Shown here one piece after another: positions 7,232 through 12,786 of a DNA stretch of 12,786 nucleotides (position 1 is its first letter; each line of letters opens with the position of its first letter). The translations under genes and the position numbers were made by a program. The DNA lies in NCBI GenBank assembly GCA_046289975.1, contig JBKBUQ010000082.1:1-12786 (forward strand), in the 5' to 3' direction. This DNA comes from UBA2798 sp046289975 (GTDB lineage Bacteria > Bacteroidota > Bacteroidia > Flavobacteriales_D > UBA2798). The notes under the pieces are model-generated. The model saw nothing but the letters and a program-made list of their open reading frames with translations, was not told the origin of the DNA and ran no database searches.

Positions 7232-7264
7232 AACCGTGGGATTCATCTCCCGGTTTTAGGAGAG
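7232..7264 (+). promoter_or_regulatory. Shine-Dalgarno site and two competing hairpins before nspC
   Basis: AGGAGAG at 7258-7264 is a good Shine-Dalgarno match 8 nt before ATG 7273, unusual in this window. TCTCC (7246-7250) can pair with GGAGA (7259-7263) and hide it. The alternative stem AACC/GGTT (7232-7235 with 7252-7255) plus GGGA/TCCC (7238-7241 with 7248-7251) uses the same TCTCC bases and would free it. The two folds are mutually exclusive on paper; a regulatory role is inferred. Confidence 0.4.
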
Positions 7265-7272
7265 ATACCCCA

Positions 7273-8406
7273 ATGATCGATCTCAATAAAATCCCCGCCC
7301 CCTGTTACGTTATCGAAGAAGAACTTCTGCGGAAGAATCTTACGTTGATACGCGATGTATCGCAACGTGCAGGAGTGGAGATCATACTCGCGTTTAAGGG
7401 ATTTGCAATGTGGAGTACATTCCCCATTGTGCGCGAATATATTTCCGGAGCAACAGCAAGCTCGGTTTACGAAGCGCGATTGTGTTTTGAAGAAATGAAA
7501 ACAAAAGCACATTCGTATGTTGTTGCCATTTCCCCTGCAGAAATCGATGAATTGCTTGATTATTCCTCAGTGCTCACCTTTAATTCGATTTCGCAATTCG
7601 AACGATACAAACAAAAATGTATCGATCGCGGTGTTTCTATCGGTATTCGTGTGAACCCGGAATATTCTGAGGTAACAACCGAACTTTACAATCCCTGTTC
7701 GCCCAATTCGCGTTTGGGAATGACCAGCGAACATTTTTCTGATCGCCTTCCTGAGGGTGTGGATGGATTGCATTTTCATGCCTTGTGTGAGAATGATTCC
7801 TATACCTTGGAAAAAACGCTGAAAGCCTTCGAAGCAAAATTTGGTAAACTGATTCCCCAATGCAAATGGGTGAATTTTGGCGGTGGTCACCTCATGACGC
7901 GCGATGGTTATGATGTTGAGCACCTCATTTCTGTTTTGCAATCTTTTAAGTCACGCTACCCGGGTGTAAAGGTAATTCTCGAACCGGGATCTGCATTTGC
8001 CTGGCGAACCGGTTATCTGGTTTCAACTGTTCTGGATATCGTTGAAAACAACGGCGTAAAAACCGCCATGCTCGATGTAAGCTTTACCGCACATATGCCC
8101 GATTGTCTGGAGATGCCTTATCGTCCGCGCATTTGGGGAGCAACAGATCCTGTGAAGGGAAAACCAACCTACCGTATGGGTGGCACAAGTTGTTTGAGTG
8201 GCGATTATATGTTCGAATATTCGTTTGAGCATGAATTGCAGCCGGGCGATAAAATAGTTTTTGATGATATGATTCATTATACCATGGTAAAAACGACCAT
8301 GTTCAACGGTGTAAATCATCCATCATACGGTATATGGACAAGCTCCGGTGAATTTCGTCTGGTGCGCAAATTTGCCTATGAAGATTATAAAATGCGCTTG
8401 TCGTAA
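7273..8406 (+). CDS. nspC: Carboxynorspermidine/carboxyspermidine decarboxylase
   Basis: PLP-dependent decarboxylase of the alanine racemase-like fold (EC 4.1.1.96) that removes the carboxyl group from carboxy(nor)spermidine to give the triamine. The 377-aa length matches the family. Visible residues are the PLP-binding Lys42 in LAFKGFAMWS, HALCEND in the barrel, the phosphate-binding GGGHLMTRDGYD, the second-subunit Cys segment GGTSCLSGDYM, and CLEMPYRPRIWGA. A Shine-Dalgarno site supports the ATG at 7273. It follows the synthase gene by 53 nt and precedes hisA by 33 nt in the same direction, so the polyamine pair is embedded in a histidine gene run. Family assignment is firm; norspermidine versus spermidine as end product is undecided. 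Confidence 0.95.
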   Translation: MIDLNKIPAPCYVIEEELLRKNLTLIRDVSQRAGVEIILAFKGFAMWSTFPIVREYISGATASSVYEARLCFEEMKTKAHSYVVAISPAEIDELLDYSSVLTFNSISQFERYKQKCIDRGVSIGIRVNPEYSEVTTELYNPCSPNSRLGMTSEHFSDRLPEGVDGLHFHALCENDSYTLEKTLKAFEAKFGKLIPQCKWVNFGGGHLMTRDGYDVEHLISVLQSFKSRYPGVKVILEPGSAFAWRTGYLVSTVLDIVENNGVKTAMLDVSFTAHMPDCLEMPYRPRIWGATDPVKGKPTYRMGGTSCLSGDYMFEYSFEHELQPGDKIVFDDMIHYTMVKTTMFNGVNHPSYGIWTSSGEFRLVRKFAYEDYKMRLS

Positions 8407-8407
8407 T

Positions 8408-8417
8408 TGAACGTTCA
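8408..8417. repeat. 10-bp palindrome between nspC and hisA
   Basis: TGAACGTTCA is a perfect palindrome starting 2 nt after the nspC stop codon, in the 33-nt spacer before hisA. It has no loop, so it looks more like a protein-binding site than an RNA hairpin, and it may be chance. Confidence 0.25.
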
Positions 8418-8439
8418 CCCGAACCGAAACTGACATACA

Positions 8440-9165
8440 ATGATTCTGATTCCCGCTATTGATATCATTGATGGAAAATGTGTCCGATTAACCAAAGGTG
8501 ATTATTCCACCCGAAAAGTTTACAATGAGGATCCTTTGGAAGTAGCCATGCAATTTCAAGATGCGGGTTTAACTCATTTGCATCTGGTTGATCTGGATGG
8601 CGCAAAAGCCGCGCATATCGTAAACTGGAAGGTGTTGGAGAAAATTGCTGCAAGAACCAAACTGCATATCGATTTTGGCGGTGGATTAAAATCGGATAAG
8701 GACTTGCAGATTGCGTTCAATTCGGGCGCAGAAAAAATTACCGGTGGAAGTATTGCATTGAAATCGCCGGATGTCTTTAAACAATGGATCAAGGACTACG
8801 GTACAGAACGAATTATTTTGGGTGCCGATGTCAAAGAGGAGAAAATATCCATTACCGGTTGGACAGAAGACACAGATACATATATATGTGATTTTTTAAA
8901 TGATTACCGTTCTGCATCCGAAATTGAGTACGTGATTTGTACCGACATCGCCAAAGACGGAATGCTTGAGGGTCCTTCGATTGAATTGTATTCGAAAATA
9001 CTGTCGGAAATCCCGTCCCTGAAACTTATTGCCAGTGGTGGTGTTTCATCTGTTTCGGATCTGGAACAATTGAAGGAAAAGGGTTTGTTTGCCGCCATTA
9101 TCGGAAAGGCAATTTATGAGGGGAAAATATCTTTAGGCGAGCTTGCTAAAATGGTAAGTGCCTGA
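8440..9165 (+). CDS. hisA: ProFAR isomerase (1-(5-phosphoribosyl)-5-[(5-phosphoribosylamino)methylideneamino]imidazole-4-carboxamide isomerase)
   Basis: Catalyses the Amadori-type isomerisation of ProFAR to PRFAR, the substrate of HisF, in the cytoplasm (EC 5.3.1.16). The 241-aa protein is a half-barrel-duplicated TIM barrel. The two catalytic aspartates are present: Asp8 in IPAIDIIDGK and Asp169 in ICTDIAKDG. Phosphate-binding loops are seen at FGGGLK (79-84) and ASGGVSS. The sequence HLVDLDGAK (48-56) is typical of HisA and separates it from HisF. It starts 33 nt after nspC and is probably co-transcribed with the polyamine genes; a T-rich stretch follows its stop. Confidence 0.96.
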   Translation: MILIPAIDIIDGKCVRLTKGDYSTRKVYNEDPLEVAMQFQDAGLTHLHLVDLDGAKAAHIVNWKVLEKIAARTKLHIDFGGGLKSDKDLQIAFNSGAEKITGGSIALKSPDVFKQWIKDYGTERIILGADVKEEKISITGWTEDTDTYICDFLNDYRSASEIEYVICTDIAKDGMLEGPSIELYSKILSEIPSLKLIASGGVSSVSDLEQLKEKGLFAAIIGKAIYEGKISLGELAKMVSA

Positions 9166-9370
9166 TTTCCGGTTGCAGGAAAGTAGATTCTAAAGGCTTT
9201 TTTTTCTTGAATAACAATACCCGACTTTTGGTTGATACATTTCTGATCAGCTAGGGCAATTTCAGTGTATTTTAATCGTGCGCATAGTGTAAATACCTAA
9301 ATTTAAGCGATCAATTGTTGGCAGAAAACCGAAGTGTTTATCGGATAAAAAAATTGATCCATTTTAAACT
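9166..9370 (+). other. Non-coding 205-nt gap between hisA and hisF with nested inverted repeats
   Basis: No protein-like frame is visible. Just after the hisA stop a small hairpin TTTCC/GGAAA (9166-9170 with 9178-9182) is followed 15 nt later by a run of eight T (9198-9205), a loose terminator-like arrangement. Nearer hisF, GATCAATT (9309-9316) pairs with AATTGATC (9352-9359), with an inner CCGA/TCGG stem (9329-9332 with 9341-9344), ending 11 nt before the hisF ATG. No exact TAnnTTTG box occurs; TACATTTC (9236-9243) and TAAATTTA (9298-9305) are one-mismatch candidates without a good -33. A separate hisF promoter with a structured leader is plausible. Confidence 0.45.
9309..9359 (+). repeat. 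Nested inverted repeat in the hisF leader
   Basis: The outer arms GATCAATT and AATTGATC are a perfect 8-bp inverted repeat that extends by two A-T pairs after one mismatch. The inner arms CCGA and TCGG pair around an 8-nt loop. The whole ends 11 nt upstream of the hisF start codon, so an RNA fold here could affect ribosome access. Confidence 0.4.
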
Positions 9371-10126
9371 ATGCTCACTCACCGCATTATTCCATGTTTG
9401 GATATAAAGGACGGTCGCACCGTAAAGGGTGTGAATTTTGTGGATCTGCGCGATGCAGGAGATCCTGTTGAGCTTGCAGTACAGTATGCGGCACAGGGAG
9501 CAGATGAGTTGGTGTTTTTGGATATTACAGCTACCAATGAGAAGCGGAAAACACTTGCTGAGCTTGTCCGGAAAATTGCGTCCCGATTAAATATTCCGTT
9601 TACTGTAGGTGGCGGAATTTCTTCCGTTGAGGATGTGTCAATCCTGCTTGAAAGTGGTGCAGATAAAATAGCAGTGAATTCAGCAGTCGTAAAACGCCCG
9701 GAATTGATTACTGAACTGGCATCAAAATTTGGAAGTCAGTGTGTGGTGGTTGCAGTTGATGCAAAAAAAGTGGAGGAAAAATGGCTTGTCTACCTCAATG
9801 GAGGCAAGTTGCAAACTGAAATCGATCTTTTTGATTGGGTAAAAGAAATTGAACGCAGAGGTGGGGGTGAGATTCTGTTCACCTCAATGGATCACGACGG
9901 AACAAAAAATGGTTTCGCCAATGAAGCTTTGGAAAAAATCACATCACTGGTAAATATTCCTGTTATTGCTTCCGGTGGTGCGGGCTCAAAATCGCATTTT
10001 ACTGATGTTTTTAAAAATGGAAAGGCGGATGCTGCACTTGCTGCCAGTGTGTTTCATTTCGGTGAAATTTCAATCCCCGAACTAAAAGTGTACCTTCAAC
10101 AAAATGGAATTCCCGTCAGAGTATAA
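9371..10126 (+). CDS. hisF: Imidazole glycerol phosphate synthase, cyclase subunit
   Basis: Uses ammonia delivered by HisH to convert PRFAR into imidazole glycerol phosphate and AICAR (EC 4.3.2.10). The 251-aa TIM barrel has the usual length. Catalytic Asp11 lies in RIIPCLDIKDG and Asp130 in VVVAVDAKK; FVDLRDAGDP (23-32) is a HisF hallmark, with phosphate-binding loops VGGGIS (79-84) and ASGGAGS. The start at ATG 9371 places Asp11 at its standard number. It follows an unusually long 205-nt gap after hisA and precedes hisIE by only 9 nt, so hisF-hisIE form a tight pair. Confidence 0.97.
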   Translation: MLTHRIIPCLDIKDGRTVKGVNFVDLRDAGDPVELAVQYAAQGADELVFLDITATNEKRKTLAELVRKIASRLNIPFTVGGGISSVEDVSILLESGADKIAVNSAVVKRPELITELASKFGSQCVVVAVDAKKVEEKWLVYLNGGKLQTEIDLFDWVKEIERRGGGEILFTSMDHDGTKNGFANEALEKITSLVNIPVIASGGAGSKSHFTDVFKNGKADAALAASVFHFGEISIPELKVYLQQNGIPVRV

Positions 10127-10135
10127 GCGCAAACA

Positions 10136-10729
10136 ATGAAAATCGATTTCGAAAAAGAAAATGGACTGGTTCCTGCAATTGTTCAGGATGCTGCAAGTGG
10201 CAAGGTGCTGATGCTTGGATATATGAACCAGGAAGCATACATTAAAACGATCGAAGAAAAGGTGGTCACTTTTTTTTCCCGAAGTAAGCAACGGCTATGG
10301 ACGAAGGGTGAAACTAGCGGAAACAAATTGCAACTGGTAGAAATTAAGGCGGATTGCGATTCGGATGCATTGCTCATCAAGGTAATTCCGCAAGGACCAA
10401 CCTGCCACACCGGTGCCGATACCTGTTGGGGAGAAACCAACGAAGATTCCCTTGCTTTTTTACGTAAGCTGGAAATGGTTATAGCTGAACGTAAATCCGG
10501 AAATGATGAATCGTCCTATACCGCATCTCTGTTTCGAAAGGGAATAAATAAAATAGCACAAAAAGTAGGGGAGGAAGCTGTTGAGGTGGTTATTGAAGCC
10601 AAGGATTCCAACGATGATTTGTTTCTCAGTGAATCGGCAGATCTGTTGTTTCATTACCTTATTTTATTGCAGGCAAAAGGCTTTACACTCAATGATGTAA
10701 CAGCTGTTTTAGCCTCTCGACACAAATAG
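10136..10729 (+). CDS. hisIE: Bifunctional phosphoribosyl-AMP cyclohydrolase / phosphoribosyl-ATP pyrophosphatase
   Basis: Carries out steps two and three of histidine synthesis: the C-terminal HisE part hydrolyses PR-ATP to PR-AMP, and the N-terminal HisI part opens the purine ring to give ProFAR, the HisA substrate. In 197 aa the HisI domain (about 1-105) shows metal-site residues Cys74, Asp75, Asp77, Cys90 and Cys97, with the family spacing of 16 and 7 between cysteines, plus SRSKQRLWTKGETSGN (48-63). The HisE domain (about 108-197) shows KGINKIAQKVGEEAVEVVIEAK and a DLLFHYLILL helix. Both domains look intact and fused, as is usual in this phylum. It begins 9 nt after hisF. Confidence 0.96.
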   Translation: MKIDFEKENGLVPAIVQDAASGKVLMLGYMNQEAYIKTIEEKVVTFFSRSKQRLWTKGETSGNKLQLVEIKADCDSDALLIKVIPQGPTCHTGADTCWGETNEDSLAFLRKLEMVIAERKSGNDESSYTASLFRKGINKIAQKVGEEAVEVVIEAKDSNDDLFLSESADLLFHYLILLQAKGFTLNDVTAVLASRHK

Positions 10730-10732
10730 CAC

Positions 10733-10763
10733 TTTCCGAAAACATTGATTAACTGTATCTTTG
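10733..10763 (+). promoter_or_regulatory. Bacteroidota-type promoter abutting the NlpC/P60 gene
   Basis: TATCTTTG at 10756-10763 matches TAnnTTTG exactly, with TTTC at 10733-10736 (one mismatch to TTTG) 19 nt upstream, the expected spacing. The box ends only 4 nt before ATG 10768, so transcription would start at or very near the start codon, implying a leaderless message or a start codon further downstream. Confidence 0.6.
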
Positions 10764-10767
10764 TGAT

Positions 10768-11250
10768 ATGGTTAAGTCAATAATCATAGCTGCAGCGTTT
10801 CAATTTTCAGGGAATGCTACTGAAGTTACAACGAGTGTTTCTTCCCGCGAAATAGTGGCAGATAGTGTTGTTGTATACGCAAAGGAATTTCTGGGAACTC
10901 CTTATGTATGGGCCGGTTGTTCACCGAAGGGATTTGATTGTTCAGGATTTGTGCACTATGTTTTTTCAAAATTTGGATATTCAATTGGAAGATCTTCATC
11001 AGGACTTGCAAATGCCGGATCTGCGCTTGCTTTCGAAGAGGCAGATCGTGGTGATCTGATTCTTTTTAGAGGAACCAACCCCACAGATAAAAGTGTAGGA
11101 CATGTTGGAATTGTGATTAGTACCAAAGGTGATTCGCTTCAGTTTATTCACGCATCATCTTCCAAAAAACATTTCGGTGTTGTCATTACCGATTATTACC
11201 GATCCGGTTATCCTGCCCGATTTGTGGCAATGCGAAGAATGATTCAATAA
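10768..11250 (+). CDS. NlpC/P60 family peptidoglycan endopeptidase
   Basis: Papain-like cysteine peptidase expected to cut peptide stems of peptidoglycan, usually gamma-D-glutamyl to meso-diaminopimelate bonds. In 160 aa it is little more than the catalytic domain. The triad is visible: Cys58 in GFDCSGFV, His112 in GHVGIV and His128 in FIHASSSK; YVWAGCSPKG (46-55) and RGDLILF (94-100) are also family-typical. Residues 1-17 have one Lys and a short hydrophobic stretch, a weak signal peptide, so export is likely but not certain; no lipobox Cys is present. No substrate-targeting SH3 or LysM domain is seen. It has its own promoter after hisIE and ends in a bidirectional terminator, so it is probably a separate unit from the his genes. 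If translation begins downstream of 10768, the signal sequence would be shortened. Confidence 0.9.
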   Translation: MVKSIIIAAAFQFSGNATEVTTSVSSREIVADSVVVYAKEFLGTPYVWAGCSPKGFDCSGFVHYVFSKFGYSIGRSSSGLANAGSALAFEEADRGDLILFRGTNPTDKSVGHVGIVISTKGDSLQFIHASSSKKHFGVVITDYYRSGYPARFVAMRRMIQ

Positions 11251-11288
11251 AAAACCTGCAACATCATTTAAGTGCTGCAGGTTTTTTT
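11249..11288. terminator. Strong bidirectional intrinsic terminator
   Basis: AAAAAACCTGCA (11249-11260) and TGCAGGTTTTTT (11276-11287) form a 12-bp perfect inverted repeat around a 15-nt loop, with A and T runs on either side so that it works in both directions. It begins within the stop codon of the NlpC/P60 gene and lies between this gene and the convergent secreted-protein gene, whose stop is at 11310-11312. Confidence 0.9.
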
Positions 11289-11309
11289 GAATTGCTGTTT
11301 ATTCTGAAA

Positions 11310-12786
11310 TTACTTCCCTCTTAGTACAGTCACTGTTCCGTTGAAAAGGAATTCCGTTCCGGTAAGCTGACGTGGATTGGGATCGTAAATGATGGGCGCT
11401 ACAACCGTGGTTAATTCGAGTACATAAAAATAAACCCCTTCCGGACATTCTTTTCCGTCGGTGTCTTTTCCATCCCATTTTGCAGTAGGTGAATTTAATT
11501 CTGCAACGAGTGTTCCCCAGCGATTGTAAATTCGGCAGTTAAGCGTTTTAACATTAAGTGTGCGGAATTCGAAACTTGAATTAACACCATCTCCGTTTGG
11601 AGAAAATACATTCGGTAAAAAGAAAATCGACTGAATGGTAGTAAGAGTTAGAACCGTTGTATCAGCACAAGGCCCGTTGGATGCAACCAGAATAACCGTA
11701 AATGTTGAATCTGTTGTGTAGGTATTGCTTGGATTAATTACAGTTGATGTATTACCATCGCCAAACGACCAATTATAGGTTGTAGCTCCTGAACTGGTAT
11801 TGGTGAAGTTCACCGTTAATGGAGCAGGTGCCGCTGAGTAATCAGAGGTAAATGACGCTACCACATCAGGAGTGTTGTTTACAGTAAACGTGGTTGAAGC
11901 AGTACAACCGTTTCCATCGGTAATATTCACTATGTAATTCCCTGCCGAAAGATTGTTGAACGATCCTGTAGTATTGGTACCTGAAACAGGTCCGCTTAAT
12001 ACATAGGTAAACGGTGCCGAACCTCCGTTGGAATTGATTTGAACAGAAGCATTGTTATCGAGATAACAGGTTTCCGGAGCGACGTTTTGGGTGGAGGTAA
12101 CTGTTGCTCCCTGTGTAACCGTAAATGTTGATGAACCGAAACATCCAATGTTATCTGTAACCGCTACATTGTAGGTTCCGGGTGCAAGTGATGTAAAACT
12201 TCCTGTTGCGTTGGTAGATCCTGATGGTCCTGTGAGTACATAGGTGTATGGAGCAAATCCACCGTTGATTGCTGTAGTTACACTTCCACTGTTCGTTCCT
12301 GCGCATAATTCGGAAACGGGTGTTGTTGTTACACCAATTGTTGTGTCTACCACCACTGTAAAGGTTGCATAGCAAGTGTCATCAATACCGTTGGTATACA
12401 ATACGCTGAAGGTGGTCGTTTGGGTGACATTTTCTGTGATCAAGGAATCATCAGGGAATCCGGGGATGTGCGCCCAGTCGTAATAATATCCGGAACAAAC
12501 GAGCGATGAAATGGTAACATTATCGATTCCCCAATGGTCGAATGCATTTCCGGAGCTTCCGCTTTGCCACCATTGGAATAAGGTTGTAGAAGTTTGGGCG
12601 ATTGGAGGAATAGGAAAACAGTAATTGGCCCATGCTGTATAATCTCCATCGCAACCCGAACCGCTATTGCTTGCATTGAAACATCCGGTGGTGTTAGGTT
12701 GGAAATAGTTGATGGTGTTCCAAGTGGCACCACCGTTGGTCGACCATTCAAGATACACACCTTCGCCTGCTAGGTCGGGTCCTTCA
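11310..12786 (-). CDS. Type IX-secreted surface protein with SprB-like repeats, PKD and CHU_C domain, partial (N-terminus off right edge)
   Basis: The frame stays open to the window edge (491 whole codons); the GTG at 12758 is internal and not a credible start, so the real N-terminus is outside. In order from the edge: a jelly-roll/MAM-like module with VYLEWSTNGGATWNTINYF and a closing FDHWGIDNVTIS; a linker of about 60 residues; two tandem SprB-like repeats of about 79 residues, each with a TGSF-x6-G core and a VTD/ITD...GC motif; a PKD domain with YNWSFGDG; and a C-terminal gliding-motility CHU_C domain starting FFLPNVFSPNGDGVN and including YNRWGTLV, WDGKDTDGKECPEGVYFY. The last domain is the type B sorting signal for the type IX secretion system, so export across the outer membrane and attachment to the surface or release are expected. 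Likely an adhesin or structural surface protein; ligand unknown. Confidence 0.92.
   Translation of the reverse strand, partial: EGPDLAGEGVYLEWSTNGGATWNTINYFQPNTTGCFNASNSGSGCDGDYTAWANYCFPIPPIAQTSTTLFQWWQSGSSGNAFDHWGIDNVTISSLVCSGYYYDWAHIPGFPDDSLITENVTQTTTFSVLYTNGIDDTCYATFTVVVDTTIGVTTTPVSELCAGTNSGSVTTAINGGFAPYTYVLTGPSGSTNATGSFTSLAPGTYNVAVTDNIGCFGSSTFTVTQGATVTSTQNVAPETCYLDNNASVQINSNGGSAPFTYVLSGPVSGTNTTGSFNNLSAGNYIVNITDGNGCTASTTFTVNNTPDVVASFTSDYSAAPAPLTVNFTNTSSGATTYNWSFGDGNTSTVINPSNTYTTDSTFTVILVASNGPCADTTVLTLTTIQSIFFLPNVFSPNGDGVNSSFEFRTLNVKTLNCRIYNRWGTLVAELNSPTAKWDGKDTDGKECPEGVYFYVLELTTVVAPIIYDPNPRQLTGTEFLFNGTVTVLRGK
11880..12320 (-). repeat. Two SprB-like tandem protein repeats
   Basis: Two copies, encoded at about 12320-12114 and 12077-11880, share the pattern E-x-C...GGxAPxTYVLxGP...TGSF...GxYxVxxTD...GC...TFTV at a period of about 78-79 codons. 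Each has one Cys near its start and one near its end, which could form a disulfide outside the cell. The nucleotide sequences have diverged, so this is an old duplication. Confidence 0.75.

Noticed and set aside
9166..9370. A histidine attenuator leader peptide or a small gene before hisF
   Set aside because: No start codon followed by a His-rich or otherwise protein-like frame is visible.
12756..12758. GTG as the start of the CHU_C-domain protein
   Set aside because: The frame is open upstream to the window edge and the GTG lies inside a recognisable module, so the gene is simply truncated by the window.
1..12786. CRISPR array, tRNA/rRNA, insertion sequence or defence system
   Set aside because: No regularly spaced direct repeats, no tRNA-like cloverleaf, no transposase or integrase motifs and no effector domains were seen; all genes fit envelope, histidine, polyamine or repair roles.

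Overview
The window reads as a stretch of a Bacteroidota chromosome. Three things support this: a cell-surface protein ending in a CHU_C / type IX secretion type B sorting domain with SprB-like repeats and a PKD module; promoter boxes of the TAnnTTTG type with an upstream TTTC (close to the Bacteroidota -33 TTTG); and a general lack of Shine-Dalgarno sites. The order cannot be resolved from this sequence alone. No RNA genes, insertion sequences, integrases or CRISPR arrays were seen, and base composition looks even apart from one highly codon-biased gene.

Layout. 1-820 (minus): 5' part of an outer-membrane beta-barrel protein with a clear signal peptide and strong codon bias, running off the left edge. 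989-1672 (minus): pcm, protein-L-isoaspartate methyltransferase. Between pcm and the next gene is a 100-bp divergent region carrying a 10-bp inverted repeat. 1773-5293 (plus): a compact envelope/glycan cluster: a Gfo/Idh/MocA sugar dehydrogenase, a lipoprotein with a surface-export-like signal, a polyprenyl-phosphate sugar phosphotransferase and a small two-helix membrane protein. The last three overlap by 11 and 4 nt.

5354-10729 (plus): late histidine-pathway genes hisH, hisA, hisF and hisIE, with a two-gene carboxyspermidine (polyamine) module inserted between hisH and hisA. HisH/HisF form the imidazole glycerol phosphate synthase, HisIE and HisA supply its substrate, and hisG, hisD, hisC and hisB are absent from the window. 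The polyamine pair converts a diamine plus aspartate semialdehyde to carboxyspermidine/carboxynorspermidine and then decarboxylates it. A 205-nt non-coding gap with nested inverted repeats precedes hisF. 10768-11250 (plus): a NlpC/P60 cell-wall peptidase with its own promoter, positioned so that the message may be leaderless. It converges, through a strong bidirectional terminator, on the 3' end of a large secreted adhesin-like protein (11310-12786, minus) that runs off the right edge.

Nothing here is convincingly a new defence or mobile system. The points most worth following are the polyamine module inside the his cluster, the structured leaders before nspC and hisF, the lipoprotein/sugar-transferase/small-membrane-protein overlap chain, and the possible leaderless peptidase gene.
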